64,000 nucleotides of DNA, taken from contig NZ_KB891799.1 in assembly GCF_000373565.1 (NCBI RefSeq), positions 186,001-250,000 on the forward strand. The letters are read 5' to 3'. The DNA is from Streptomyces sp. HmicA12. GTDB lineage: Bacteria > Actinomycetota > Actinomycetes > Streptomycetales > Streptomycetaceae. The first letter of the stretch is position 1; every line of letters starts with the position of its first letter. Shown here piece by piece: positions 8,619 to 17,181 of this stretch. The notes below the pieces were generated by a model, which saw only the letters and a list, made by a program, of their open reading frames with translations, had not been told where the DNA came from and did not search any database. The position numbers were made by a program, and so were the translations under genes.

Positions 8619-9454
8619 TGGGCCGCCGTACCGATCTGTCCTCCCTGTTGTCGTCGGAGAAGGACGCCGCGAGCGCCGCGGGCACGGCGGGGACAGCCAC
8701 CGCGGTGAAGAAGCGCCCCGACACCAGACCGCTGACCGTCGCTGTCGGCGATCTCGCCGAGAACCCCGACAACCCGCGCCACGAGCTGCGTGACCTGGAA
8801 GGACTCGCCGAGACCCTCCGCGAGCGCGGCGTTCTCCAGGCCCTGAGCGTCGTTCCGGCCGCCGTGTTCCTCGCGGCCCACCCGCATCACAAGGAGCCGG
8901 TGGGCAAGGCCCCGTACGTGGTCCTGCACGGCCACCGGCGGCTGGCCGCCGCGAAGATGGCGGGCATGGACGAGGTGCCGGTCCTGGTCCGGGACGACGC
9001 CACCCGCTCCGACGAGGACGCGCTCATCGAGAACGTCCAGCGCGACGACCTCACCGAGCTGGAGCAGGCCCAGGCGATCCAGGGCCTGATCACCGCGTAC
9101 GGCTACTCGCAGCGCCAGGTCGCCGCCCGGATCGGCAAGACCCAGGGGTTCATCTCGCAGCGGCTCTCCCTGATGAAGCTCCGCGACGACATCCAGGAGG
9201 CGCTCGCCGACGGGCGGGTGTCCGTGGAGGACGCCCGGCGCATCGCGCGCCTGCCGAAGGACGAGCAGGAACTCCCCGGTCCGGTCACCGCGGTCGTCCC
9301 GGCCGCCCGCAAGGAGAAGCGCGAGCGGAGGAAGAACGATTACGGCGTAATCGAGCTCGACAGCCGTTCCACCCCGGAGGAGGTCGTCGAGGCGCTGCGC
9401 CGGCATCTCGCCCCCTCGGCCCTGGACCGGATCGTGGAACTGCTGAACCGCTGA
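8618..9454 (+). CDS. ParB-like partition protein
   Basis: 278-residue ParB/Spo0J-like protein. The N-domain has PDNPRHEL, the GHRRLAAAKMAG box and ENVQRDDLTELEQA. The central HTH is GYSQRQVAARIGKTQGFISQ (about residues 162-181). Canonical ParB proteins have GERR in the CTP-binding box; here it is GHRR, so CTP binding may differ. The C-terminal region after residue 220 is basic, then ends with a short helix pair (EVVEALRRHLAPSALDRIVE). A one-base overlap with the ParA-like gene shows coupling. It is an accessory pair, because the main chromosomal parAB of Streptomyces sits beside the gidB/trxA end of the origin region, and those genes are absent here. Confidence 0.88.
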   Translation: MGRRTDLSSLLSSEKDAASAAGTAGTATAVKKRPDTRPLTVAVGDLAENPDNPRHELRDLEGLAETLRERGVLQALSVVPAAVFLAAHPHHKEPVGKAPYVVLHGHRRLAAAKMAGMDEVPVLVRDDATRSDEDALIENVQRDDLTELEQAQAIQGLITAYGYSQRQVAARIGKTQGFISQRLSLMKLRDDIQEALADGRVSVEDARRIARLPKDEQELPGPVTAVVPAARKEKRERRKNDYGVIELDSRSTPEEVVEALRRHLAPSALDRIVELLNR

Positions 9455-9483
9455 GCGCGGGCCCCGTCCCTTACGGTTGCCCC

Positions 9484-10893
9484 GTGCTCGAAGTACCGAC
9501 CGGATCGTCCGCGTACGTGACCCAGCAGCCGCCCGCCGAGGCCGTCGCCCCGCTGATGCGCGGCCTCGACGTCCTGCGGCGGCTCACGGACGCGGACGGC
9601 ACGCTCGCCCTCGCCGAACTCGCCCGGGTCACCGGGCTCGCCCGCTCCACGGTCGACCGGATCTGCGCGACGCTGGCCCACCTGGGCTACGTACGGCTCG
9701 ACGGGCGGGACGCGTCTCTCGCGCCGGGCCTGATGGCCGTCGCCAACGCCTGCCTGGACGCGCTGCGGGTACCGGAGCTGCTCGGGCCGTTCGCCGACCG
9801 GCTCGCCGACGCGCTCGACGAGTCGGTGTCGATCGCCGTGCCGGACGGGGACGACATCCGCTTCGTGCATCAGGTGCTGCGGCGGCGCGCGTTGTCGATC
9901 AGTTTCCGGGTGGGGGATCTGCTGCCGGGCGAGGGTTCAGCACCGGGGATCGTGTTCCGGCGGGGGGTGCCCTTCGCCGTGGACGATCAGCTGGTGGAGC
10001 CGGGGCTCGTCGCGGTGGCGGTGCCGGTGCGGGGGCCCTCCGGGCGGGTTGTCTGTGCCGTGAGCGTGGTCAGTCATACGAGTCGGCACGGCGCGGGTTC
10101 CCTGCCGGGGGCCGTGCGGGGGGCTCTGTCGGACTGTGTGCGATCCATGGAGGAGGCTCTCCGCGCCGAGGCTGATGTCTCGGGGCTCCGCCCCGGACCC
10201 CTCGCCTCAAACGCCGGAGAGGCTGAGTTTGCCGGGATGGCCGACGCCCCGGTCCAGTCCCTGGCCCGCGGGCTCTCCGTGCTCACCGTGTTCAGTGCGC
10301 GGCGGCCCGCGCTCGCCCTCAGCGAGATCGCCGAGGCCACCGGGCTCGCCCGGGCCACCGCTCGGCGGGCCCTCATCACGTACGAGCATCTCGGGTACGT
10401 GCGTCAGGACGGCCGGGTCTGGCGGCTCACGCCGCGGGTGCTGGGGCTCGGGTGTGCGCCCTTGTCCCGTACGACGCTGCCGCGCATCGCCGCGCCCCGG
10501 CTGGCCGCGCTGTCGGAGCGGCTGGGTGAGTCGGTGGGGCTCTCGGTGCCGGACGGGGAGTGGGTGCGGTGCACCGCGCGGGTCGCGCCGCGTCGGGTGA
10601 TGAGCGTCGACATCGGCGTCGGGTCACGGCTGCCCGCCGGGATGACGGCGTCCGGGCACGTGCTGGCCGACGGCGTGGCCGAGGCCGTGGCCGACGGGCC
10701 CGAGGACGGGCTGTGGTCGGTGGCCGTGCCGGTGCGGGGGCGGGACGGGGACGTCGTGTCCGCGCTCGACGTCACCGCGCACCGGGGACGCGGCGAAGCC
10801 CTCGCCTGGGCGGACGCGCTGCGGGAGACCGCGGCGCTGATCGAGGCGGACCTGCGGGTGACCTCGCGGTTCGTGGCCGTACCCGCGCACTGA
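9484..10893 (+). CDS. Tandem-fused IclR-family regulator (two HTH plus effector halves)
   Basis: 469 residues forming two shortened IclR units. HTH 1 (about residues 18-70) contains LALAELARVTGLARSTVDRI and is followed by an IclR effector-like region to about 225. HTH 2 (about 258-310) contains LALSEIAEATGLARATARRA and is followed by a second effector-like region. Both effector domains are shorter than usual. The linker (about 233-250) is encoded by a dispersed palindromic intergenic element typical of Streptomyces (10181-10230). GTG start. The single-unit PcaR/IclR family controls aromatic or intermediary catabolism, but targets here are unknown. Confidence 0.85.
   Translation: MLEVPTGSSAYVTQQPPAEAVAPLMRGLDVLRRLTDADGTLALAELARVTGLARSTVDRICATLAHLGYVRLDGRDASLAPGLMAVANACLDALRVPELLGPFADRLADALDESVSIAVPDGDDIRFVHQVLRRRALSISFRVGDLLPGEGSAPGIVFRRGVPFAVDDQLVEPGLVAVAVPVRGPSGRVVCAVSVVSHTSRHGAGSLPGAVRGALSDCVRSMEEALRAEADVSGLRPGPLASNAGEAEFAGMADAPVQSLARGLSVLTVFSARRPALALSEIAEATGLARATARRALITYEHLGYVRQDGRVWRLTPRVLGLGCAPLSRTTLPRIAAPRLAALSERLGESVGLSVPDGEWVRCTARVAPRRVMSVDIGVGSRLPAGMTASGHVLADGVAEAVADGPEDGLWSVAVPVRGRDGDVVSALDVTAHRGRGEALAWADALRETAALIEADLRVTSRFVAVPAH
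10181..10230 (+). repeat. Dispersed Streptomyces intergenic repeat captured inside the IclR coding sequence
   Basis: The segment begins with the inverted repeat CGGGGC-TCC-GCCCCG and continues through CCTCAAACGCCGGAGAGGCT. This is a very common intergenic element in Streptomyces genomes, recognised here from memory. It sits in frame at the junction between the two IclR halves. Confidence 0.75.
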
Positions 10894-10994
10894 GAGCCCG
10901 GCGCCGTGTGGCGCAGGCCATGAGACGGGGATCTCAGCCGGGGACGGACTTTCGGCCCTGTTCGCGGCGACCAAATCCCCGGACTCTTTACAGG

Positions 10995-12254
10995 ATGCCT
11001 TTCACCGGCTCCAGCAGCTTCACCTCCGCGACCCGTGAGGCACGGCCCAGCACCGTGCGTCCCACGGGTGGTTGGCGCACCATGGTGCTGCTCGCGCTCG
11101 TGATGCTGGTCTGCATCGTCTCGCTCGACCTGGCCACGCCCTACGACTTCCGGGCCCGCGCCCTGCTCGGCCTGGTGCCGATCGTGGTGGCGATCCTGGC
11201 CTCGGTCACGGCGACCGCGACCGTCACCGGGGCGCTGATCGTCGTCTACGTCGGGCTGCAGGCCGTCTCCCCCACGCCGTCCGGCGGCTGGGCCGTGCTC
11301 GGCCCGCTGCTCATCGGCACCGGCGGTCTTCTCGGTGTGCTGATCGCCCGCCGCAGGGAGGAGCAGCAGGCCCGGCTGCAGGCGGTCACGGACATCGCCG
11401 AGGCCACCCAGCGGGCTGTGATGCGCTCCCTGCCGGACCACGTCGGCGATCTGCACATCGCCGACTTCTACCAGCCGGCCGCGCGCGCGGCCCGGGTCGG
11501 CGGCGACTGGTACGACTTCCAGCCCTCCCCGCACGGCGTCCGCGCGGTGCTCGGCGACGTCAGCGGCAAGGGGCTGCCCGCGGTGTCCGCGTCGGCGTCG
11601 CTGCTCGGCGCGTTCCGCGAGGCCGCGTACCACGAGGGTGATGTGTCGGAGGTGGCCCGCCGCCTGGAGATCGCCATGCAGCGTTACAGCGCGTGGACCC
11701 GGGTCGTGGACGAGGAGGAGCTGCCGGACCCGTTCTCCACGGCGCTGCTGCTGCACTTCCCGCCGGACGCCGACGCCGTGGACGTGGTCAACTTCGGGCA
11801 CGAGCCGCCGCTGGTCGTCACCGCGCAGGGGCGGGTGCACACCGCCGAGGTGACGCCCGGGGTGCCGCTCGGCATGGGGTCGCTGGGCGCGGGGCTGCCC
11901 GAGCCGGTGCGGCTGCCGTTCCGTACCGGCGACACCCTCGTGCTCTTCACCGACGGCGTCACCGAGTGCCGGGACGCGGGCGGCACGTTCTACCCCGTAC
12001 GGGAGCGGCTGCCGCGCCTCGTCGAGCGGCTTCCGGCGGACGCGCCGCCGCAGGAGCTGCTGCGCCGCCTGGCGCTCGATCTGCACGAGCACCGGTACGG
12101 GCCGCCGAGCGACGACGCCGCGGTGACCGTGATCCGGCGGACGACGGAGACCGTGGCCCCGTACGCGACGGCGTCCGACGCGGGGCTGTACCTGCCGCGG
12201 TCGCAGCCCTCCGCACCCACGCACGCGAGCGCCCAGTACGCGAGCGCTCAGTAG
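10995..12254 (+). CDS. Membrane-anchored SpoIIE-type PP2C phosphatase
   Basis: 419 residues. Three or four hydrophobic helices (about 30-115) are followed by a short coiled-coil signalling helix (RRREEQQARLQAVTDIAEAT) and a PPM/SpoIIE domain (about 140-395). Metal-binding motifs are VGGDWYDF, GDVSGKG and DDAAVTV. Such proteins dephosphorylate anti-anti-sigma factors in partner-switching pathways. No sensor domain beyond the membrane segments is present, and no anti-sigma partner is adjacent. ATG start 10995 with AGG just upstream. The last codons (ASAQYASAQ) belong to the repeat block that continues past the stop. Confidence 0.9.
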   Translation: MPFTGSSSFTSATREARPSTVRPTGGWRTMVLLALVMLVCIVSLDLATPYDFRARALLGLVPIVVAILASVTATATVTGALIVVYVGLQAVSPTPSGGWAVLGPLLIGTGGLLGVLIARRREEQQARLQAVTDIAEATQRAVMRSLPDHVGDLHIADFYQPAARAARVGGDWYDFQPSPHGVRAVLGDVSGKGLPAVSASASLLGAFREAAYHEGDVSEVARRLEIAMQRYSAWTRVVDEEELPDPFSTALLLHFPPDADAVDVVNFGHEPPLVVTAQGRVHTAEVTPGVPLGMGSLGAGLPEPVRLPFRTGDTLVLFTDGVTECRDAGGTFYPVRERLPRLVERLPADAPPQELLRRLALDLHEHRYGPPSDDAAVTVIRRTTETVAPYATASDAGLYLPRSQPSAPTHASAQYASAQ

Positions 12255-12360
12255 GCGAAGGCGCAGTAGGCGAAGGCGCAGCAGGCCAGCGCTCCGTACA
12301 CGAAGGCTCAGCAGGCCAGCGCTCCGTACACGAAGGCTCAGCAGGCAAAGGCTCAGTAGG
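12246..12360. repeat. 30-bp and shorter tandem repeats covering two convergent stop codons
   Basis: Contains repeated GCGCAGTAGGCGAAG (about 15 bp) and then 30-bp units of the form ACGAAGGCTCAGCAGGCCAG plus CGCTCCGTAC. It starts at the TAG of the phosphatase gene and ends over the TGA of the convergent NAD(P)-binding gene (12353). Both stop codons are part of repeated units. Confidence 0.88.
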
Positions 12361-12994
12361 CGACCGACATGCGCGAGCCCACGTGTCCGTCCCGCTCGAC
12401 CTCGTCGACGAACGCGATCGCGTAGTCCTCGGCGCTGATCCGGCTGTTGCCGTCGGCGTCGCTCATCAGACGGTCGCCGCCGATCCGGAACTCGCCCGTG
12501 CGCTGCCCCGGCGCGATCTCCGCCGCCGGGGAGATGTACGTCCAGTCCAGGTCGTCGACGGTGCGCAGATACTCCAGTACGTCGCGGTGGGCGAGGGCCT
12601 CGCCGAGGTAGGCGTCCGGGAAGTCCGGCTGGTCGGCCAGGGCTTGGCCGGGCGCCACCTCCAGGCTGCCCGCGCCGCCGACCACCACCAGGCGTCCGAT
12701 GCCCACCCTGCGGACACCGGCGACCAGGGTCTGGTTCGCCTTCAGGAACGGCGCCCTCGGATCGCTGCCGTCGCGCGGCGGGGCCGCGGCCGACGCCACC
12801 ACATCGTGCCCGGCCGCCACCTCCGCGACCCTCGCGAGGTCGGCCAGGTCCGCCGCGGCCGGCATCGCGCCCTCCACGGGGGACCCACCGGAGCGGCTGA
12901 CGGCCGTGACCCGGTGGCCGCGCGCCACGGCCTCGGCGGCGATGCGGCTGCCGACCATGCCGGTGGCGCCGAACAGCACGATGTTCAGGGACAT
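12353..12994 (-). CDS. NAD(P)-binding Rossmann protein (atypical SDR / NmrA-like)
   Basis: 213-residue single-domain protein. The N-terminal dinucleotide-binding motif is GATGMVGSRIA (residues about 9-19). It is followed by RGHRVTAVSRS, HDVVASAAAPP and RLVVVGGAGSL, as in small NAD(P)H-binding proteins of the YwnB/SDR-a5 type. A catalytic Tyr-Lys pair of classical SDRs is not evident. The substrate is unknown; it could be a flavin or quinone reductase or a sensor. It ends inside the tandem-repeat block shared with the convergent phosphatase gene. Confidence 0.82.
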   Translation of the reverse strand: MSLNIVLFGATGMVGSRIAAEAVARGHRVTAVSRSGGSPVEGAMPAAADLADLARVAEVAAGHDVVASAAAPPRDGSDPRAPFLKANQTLVAGVRRVGIGRLVVVGGAGSLEVAPGQALADQPDFPDAYLGEALAHRDVLEYLRTVDDLDWTYISPAAEIAPGQRTGEFRIGGDRLMSDADGNSRISAEDYAIAFVDEVERDGHVGSRMSVAY

Positions 12995-13115
12995 GACCTC
13001 AGCGAAACACGGTGCCCGATCGCGCGCATGTTGCGGAAGGCACCCGGCCAGCGGTCAATGGAAGGCGGGGGAACCCTTCGCGGTCTGCGCGGCGACGCGC
13101 GGAAAGGAGCCCCTC

Positions 13116-13517
13116 ATGGCTCAGCATGCGGCCCCGGGTACGGGCACGGCCTTCTCCCCGACCAGCGCCGCCGTGTGGATCCCGGTCTGGACCGGCGTCC
13201 TCTACGGCTTCTGGGCGGCGAACATCCAGCGCTACGGCCACGGCGTCACCGGCGGCAACATCGCCCTCGGCCTGGTCACCGGCATCCTCGTCGCGGCCCT
13301 CTGCTTCGGCATCCACCAGTGGTCCAAGCAGCAGGCCGGACGGCACTTCGGGCTGCGGGCGGCGACCTGGGCGGTGTTCGCCGGCATCGCGGTCGGCTTC
13401 CTCAACAGCCTCTCCAACGCCTCGCACGTCTGGTCGTCGCTGCTCGGCCTCGGCGTCGCCGCCGGCACGTTCGTGGCGACGTACTACCGCTACTACACGG
13501 CGAACGAGCCGGTCTGA
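13116..13517 (+). CDS. Small membrane protein of unknown function
   Basis: 133 residues with four likely membrane segments: WIPVWTGVLYGFWAANI, IALGLVTGILVAALCFG, ATWAVFAGIAVGFLNSL and SLLGLGVAAGTFVATYY. I do not recognise a family. A GGAAAGGAG ribosome binding site lies 6 bp before the ATG. It is a single gene, divergent from the NAD(P)-binding gene and convergent with the SH3 gene, with a strong palindromic terminator in between. Confidence 0.75.
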   Translation: MAQHAAPGTGTAFSPTSAAVWIPVWTGVLYGFWAANIQRYGHGVTGGNIALGLVTGILVAALCFGIHQWSKQQAGRHFGLRAATWAVFAGIAVGFLNSLSNASHVWSSLLGLGVAAGTFVATYYRYYTANEPV

Positions 13518-13523
13518 CCGTCG

Positions 13524-13590
13524 GTGCGCCTGCAGGAACGGGCAAGGAATGGGCAAGGAATAAGGGATGGGCAAGGAATGGGGATGAATG
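13524..13590. repeat. Short direct repeats after the 13.1-kb membrane gene
   Basis: Three to four copies of a GGGCAAGGAATG-like motif follow the stop at 13517 and run into the left arm of the palindrome. Another instance of 3'-end tandem duplication in this window. Confidence 0.7.
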
Positions 13591-13630
13591 GGCCGGTGTA
13601 ACAGTGTTACACCGGCCCATTCATCCCCAT
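13578..13630. terminator. 53-nt perfect palindrome, bidirectional terminator
   Basis: Two 26-nt arms with perfect complementarity around a single central base: ATGGGGATGAATGGGCCGGT then GTAACA, mirrored to 13630. A T-rich run (TTTTTTCC at about 13640) follows on the plus side. Located between convergent stops (13517 and 13656). The left arm overlaps a short direct repeat of GGGCAAGGAAT. Confidence 0.9.
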
Positions 13631-13655
13631 TTGTGCATATTTTTTTCCTATTCGC

Positions 13656-14090
13656 TCAGCTCGTGAATCCGAACTCCACCCGGTAGTCCGAGCGGAACCA
13701 GAAACTGCTCGGGCCGCCGCTCTGCTGATGGTCGGGCGGGCAGGGCACCTCGGTCCCGGAACAGCTCGGCACGTTGTCGCTGATGGACACGTAGGCGGCG
13801 CTGGCCCAGCCCTGGGCGCCCGTGAACCAGTACCAGGTCGAGTTGCCGTGCACGGACGAACCGTTGGTCGCGCACTCGATCCGGTCCTGGCTGCCCGGCG
13901 CGAGCCGGTAGACGACGGACGAGGACGTACTCGGACCGGAGCGCAGATTGAGATCGGATCCGGAGACCACCGTCCCCCAGACGACGCTCCCGCCACCGCT
14001 GTTGGCACTGGCTGGAGACGCCGCGGTCACGGCGAGCACACCGCCCGCGAGCAGGGCGGACGCGGCAAGAGCAACAGGCTTACGGCGCAT
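13656..14090 (-). CDS. Secreted SH3-like domain protein
   Basis: 144 residues. A Sec signal peptide (MRRKPVALAASALLAGGVLA, cleavage near ASA-NS about residue 30) precedes one bacterial SH3 (SH3b) domain with the hallmark LNLRSGPSTSSSVVYRLAPG and GWASAAYVSI. A Cys pair (about residues 76 and 116) could form a disulfide. The C-terminus is short and aromatic. No catalytic domain is attached, so it may be a cell-wall-binding or inhibitor-type protein. AGGAGG 8 bp before the ATG. Divergent from the ABC operon at 14223. Confidence 0.87.
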   Translation of the reverse strand: MRRKPVALAASALLAGGVLAVTAASPASANSGGGSVVWGTVVSGSDLNLRSGPSTSSSVVYRLAPGSQDRIECATNGSSVHGNSTWYWFTGAQGWASAAYVSISDNVPSCSGTEVPCPPDHQQSGGPSSFWFRSDYRVEFGFTS

Positions 14091-14222
14091 GATCGGCCTC
14101 CTAGCTCCCCAGTTCCAGGAAACACCCGTTCGGCCCAGCCCTCCACCGGAACCCTCGCGGGCGATGAGTTCGCGGCGCGCGGCGGGTCTGCCCCTGTGAC
14201 GTGACCGAGAGGGGCACCCGAC

Positions 14223-15209
14223 ATGAGCACCATCGCCATCGAGACCGCGGGCCTGGTGAAGGTCTTCGGAGACAATCGCGCGGTCGACGGCGTCGACCTG
14301 ACCGTGCCGTCCGGCACGGTCTACGGCGTGCTCGGGCCGAACGGCGCGGGCAAGACCACCACCGTCAAGATGCTCGCCACGCTGCTGCGGCCGGACGCGG
14401 GCGAGGCCCATGTCTTCGGGCACGACGTGGTGCGCGAGGCCGACGCCGTACGCTCCAGGGTCAGCCTGACCGGGCAGTACGCGTCCGTGGACGAGGACCT
14501 GACGGGCCACGAGAACCTCGTGCTGCTGGCCCGGCTGACCGGCCACGGCAGGAAGCCGGCGGCCGCCCGCGCCGACCAACTCCTCGCCGCCTTCGGCCTG
14601 TCGGAGGCGGCGGGCCGCCAGGTGAAGAACTACTCGGGCGGCATGCGGCGCCGCATCGACATCGCCGCATCCATCCTCAACACGCCCGATCTGCTCTTCC
14701 TCGACGAGCCGACCACCGGCCTCGACCCGCGCAGCCGCAACCAGGTGTGGGAGATCGTGCGCGCGGTCGTCGCGCAGGGCACGACCGTCCTGCTGACCAC
14801 CCAGTACCTCGACGAGGCGGACCAGTTGGCGTCCCGGATCGCCGTCATCGACCGGGGAAAGGTCATCGCCGAGGGCACCAAGGGCGAACTGAAGGCGTCG
14901 GTCGGGGCGGGCTCCGTGCACGTACGACTGCGCGACGCGCGGCAACGCCCGGAGGCGGAGCGGCTGTTGACGGCCGCGCTGGCGGGCGCGGCCGTCCAGC
15001 CGGAGCCCGATCCGGTGGCGCTCACCGCCCGCGTGGGCACCGGCGACCGGGGCGCCGCCGAGGCCGCCTCGCGCGCCCTCGCCGAACTGGCCGCCGCCGG
15101 CATCACCGTGGACAACTTCTCCCTCGGCCAGCCCAGCCTCGACGAGGTGTTCCTGGCCCTGACCGACGCACCCGCGCCGACCGAGCCCGCACAGGAGGCG
15201 ACGGCATGA
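14223..15209 (+). CDS. DrrA-family ABC transporter ATP-binding protein
   Basis: 328 residues with Walker [11 protein letters not shown] (about 39-48), Q-loop [15 protein letters not shown], signature NYSGGMRRR, Walker [13 protein letters not shown] and H-loop-equivalent [11 protein letters not shown]. The C-terminal about 90 residues match the DrrA-type extension, ending with a [15 protein letters not shown] segment typical of daunorubicin-resistance ABC ATPases. It forms an exporter with the overlapping permease gene (ATGA overlap at 15206). In this family the cargo is usually a lipophilic compound, but nothing here identifies it. Confidence 0.93.
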   Translation: MSTIAIETAGLVKVFGDNRAVDGVDLTVPSGTVYGVLGPNGAGKTTTVKMLATLLRPDAGEAHVFGHDVVREADAVRSRVSLTGQYASVDEDLTGHENLVLLARLTGHGRKPAAARADQLLAAFGLSEAAGRQVKNYSGGMRRRIDIAASILNTPDLLFLDEPTTGLDPRSRNQVWEIVRAVVAQGTTVLLTTQYLDEADQLASRIAVIDRGKVIAEGTKGELKASVGAGSVHVRLRDARQRPEAERLLTAALAGAAVQPEPDPVALTARVGTGDRGAAEAASRALAELAAAGITVDNFSLGQPSLDEVFLALTDAPAPTEPAQEATA

Positions 15210-16057
15210 GCACCGCCACCACCCCCACCGACACCCGGGACCTCGCCCCGGTCAGCGCCGAGACGCTGGCCGGACTCCTCATCGCCGAGGACCGCCCGGC
15301 GCGGCCCAGCGCCGTCGCGGCCTCGCTCACCTTCGGCTGGCGCGCGGTGCTGAAGATCAAGCACGTGCCGGAGCAGCTCTTCGACGTCACGGCGTTCCCG
15401 ATCATGATGGTGCTGATGTACACGTACCTGTTCGGGGGCGCCCTGGCCGGCTCCCCGTCCGCGTACATCCAGTACCTGCTACCCGGCATCCTCGTGATGT
15501 CCGTCGTCATGATCACGATGTACACGGGCGTCTCGGTCAACACCGACATCGAGAAAGGCGTCTTCGACCGCTTCCGCACGCTGCCGATCTGGCGCCCGGC
15601 GGTGATGGTCGGCTACCTGCTCGGCGACGCCCTGCGCTACACGATCGCGTCCGTCGTGATGCTCGTCGTCGGCCTGATCATGGGCTTCCGGCCGGACGGC
15701 GGGGTGCTCGGCGTCGTGGCGGGCGTGGCCCTGCTGCTGGTCTTCTCGTTCGCGTTCTCCTGGATCTGGACCATGTTCGGGCTGCTGCTGCGCACCGAGA
15801 AGTCCGTGATGGGCGTCAGCATGATGGTGATCTTCCCGCTGACGTTCCTCAGCGACATCTTCGTGAAGCCCGAGACGATGCCCGGCTGGCTGCAGGCGTT
15901 CGTGAACAACAACCCCGTCACCCACGTCGCCTCCGCCGTGCGCGGCCTCATGGAGGGCGACTGGCCCGCCTCCGAGGTGCTGTGGTCACTGGGCTGGGCG
16001 GCGCTGCTGGTGGCCGTGTTCGGGCCCGTCACGATGCGGCTCTACAACCGCAAGTAG
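15206..16057 (+). CDS. DrrB-like ABC-2 permease
   Basis: 283-residue permease with about six membrane helices and the ABC-2 signature region [24 protein letters not shown], plus the late [19 protein letters not shown] loop. Translationally coupled to the ATPase by a 4-bp overlap. The first about 35 residues are polar and cytoplasmic. The pair has no nearby biosynthetic genes, so it is probably a housekeeping or resistance exporter. The stop is followed by a 35-bp tandem duplication. Confidence 0.92.
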   Translation: MSTATTPTDTRDLAPVSAETLAGLLIAEDRPARPSAVAASLTFGWRAVLKIKHVPEQLFDVTAFPIMMVLMYTYLFGGALAGSPSAYIQYLLPGILVMSVVMITMYTGVSVNTDIEKGVFDRFRTLPIWRPAVMVGYLLGDALRYTIASVVMLVVGLIMGFRPDGGVLGVVAGVALLLVFSFAFSWIWTMFGLLLRTEKSVMGVSMMVIFPLTFLSDIFVKPETMPGWLQAFVNNNPVTHVASAVRGLMEGDWPASEVLWSLGWAALLVAVFGPVTMRLYNRK

Positions 16058-16077
16058 GCGCTGCCCCGGCACCTGTC

Positions 16078-16157
16078 CAGGCACCTGCCCCAGCCCCGCG
16101 GTAGTCCGTATCCAGGCACCTGCCCCAGCCCCGCGGTAGTCCGTATGCAGGCACCCC
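16078..16157. repeat. 35-bp tandem duplication after the permease gene
   Basis: Two complete 35-bp units beginning CAGGCACCTGCCCCAGCCCC and ending near CCGTAT, followed by a third partial unit. A degenerate copy (GGCACCTGTC) precedes them. It lies 20 bp after the permease stop and runs to within 40 bp of the next start. Confidence 0.9.
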
Positions 16158-16194
16158 GGTCGCGACCCGCGCGGCCGGGGCCTTGCCTGGAACG

Positions 16195-17124
16195 GTGACC
16201 CGAACCTTCCTGTCGCCCGTGCTGCTCGTCCTCGCCTGTCTCCTCGTCCCGATCGGCACGCTCTCCACCTGGGCGAAGTTCGAGATCGGCGACAGCGACC
16301 GGTACGTGTCCACGATGGCGCCGCTCGCCACCCAGCCGGACGTGCGGAGCGCGGTCGCGGACGCGGTCACCGACGGGATCATGAAGAGCGTCGACGTGGG
16401 CCCGCTGCGGTCCACGGTCGAGAAGTACCTGCACGACGCGGTCGTCTCGTTCACGGACACCACCGCGTTCCAGAAGGCGTGGAACACCGCGAACCGGGCC
16501 GCCCACGACGCCGTGCAGCAGGCCCTCGACGACGGCAGCACCGGCCCCGTCACCCTCGACCTGGCGCCGGTCACCGAGCAGGTCAAGCAGCAGCTCCAGG
16601 ACGAGAACGTGCCGTTCGCGGGGCAGATCCCGGTCACCTACACCGAGATCACCCTGCTGTCCGGCGGCGACCTCGAAGCGTTGCGGGGCGGCTTCCATCT
16701 GCTCCAACTGGCCGGAATCTGGCCCCTGTTGGCCGCCCTGGTGTGCGGAGCCGCGGGTCTGGCGCTCGCCGCGCGCCGCCGCCTCGCGGTCGCCTGGACG
16801 GCCGTCGGCCTGGCGCTCGGCGCGGGCGCGCTGCTCCTCGCCCTGACGATCGCCCGCGCCCTCACCCTCGGCGACCTGCCGGACAGCGCGAACGGCTCGG
16901 ACAAGGCGGCCGCCGGAGCGGTGTACGACGCGTTGACGTCCTCGATGCGGGTCGCCTCGTGGGTGATCGTGGCGGTGGGCCTGGTCGTGGCGCTCGGCGC
17001 GTGGGTGGTCGGGCGCCGGGGGCGGCCCGGCACGGGGGCACGGGTCGGCACGGGGGCGCGGGTCGGCACGGGGCACCAACAGCCGGAGGCGGACGGAACG
17101 GGCCACCCGTTCAGCCGCGCCTGA
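16195..17124 (+). CDS. Membrane protein of unknown function, paralogue of the 58.2-59.5 kb gene
   Basis: 309 residues. One N-terminal membrane helix is followed by a soluble region of about 150 residues and then three more helices (about 168-290). The soluble part starts with DSDRYVSTMAPLATQPDV, closely matching DTDRYVQTMAPLADDPDV in the gene at 58170-59468. The end of the soluble part (VTLDLAPVTEQVKQQL) also matches. This is an actinobacterial family without known function. GTG start 16195 (TTG 16183 is an alternative). The C-terminus carries an 18-bp in-frame repeat (GTGARV twice). Confidence 0.8.
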   Translation: MTRTFLSPVLLVLACLLVPIGTLSTWAKFEIGDSDRYVSTMAPLATQPDVRSAVADAVTDGIMKSVDVGPLRSTVEKYLHDAVVSFTDTTAFQKAWNTANRAAHDAVQQALDDGSTGPVTLDLAPVTEQVKQQLQDENVPFAGQIPVTYTEITLLSGGDLEALRGGFHLLQLAGIWPLLAALVCGAAGLALAARRRLAVAWTAVGLALGAGALLLALTIARALTLGDLPDSANGSDKAAAGAVYDALTSSMRVASWVIVAVGLVVALGAWVVGRRGRPGTGARVGTGARVGTGHQQPEADGTGHPFSRA

Positions 17125-17181
17125 AATGCCGTCAGCCGGTGTCGGCCCGAGCATTCAGGTGACGGAACAGGAGGCGCCCCC

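Noticed and set aside
8618..9454. The main chromosomal parB
   Set aside because: Expected origin-side neighbours are absent and the CTP box is altered.
9484..10893. Two separate IclR genes
   Set aside because: The frame is continuous with no stop between the halves, so one fused protein is the better reading.
14091..14222. c-di-AMP or other riboswitch before the SH3 gene
   Set aside because: No recognisable conserved core was found; only a standard ribosome binding site.
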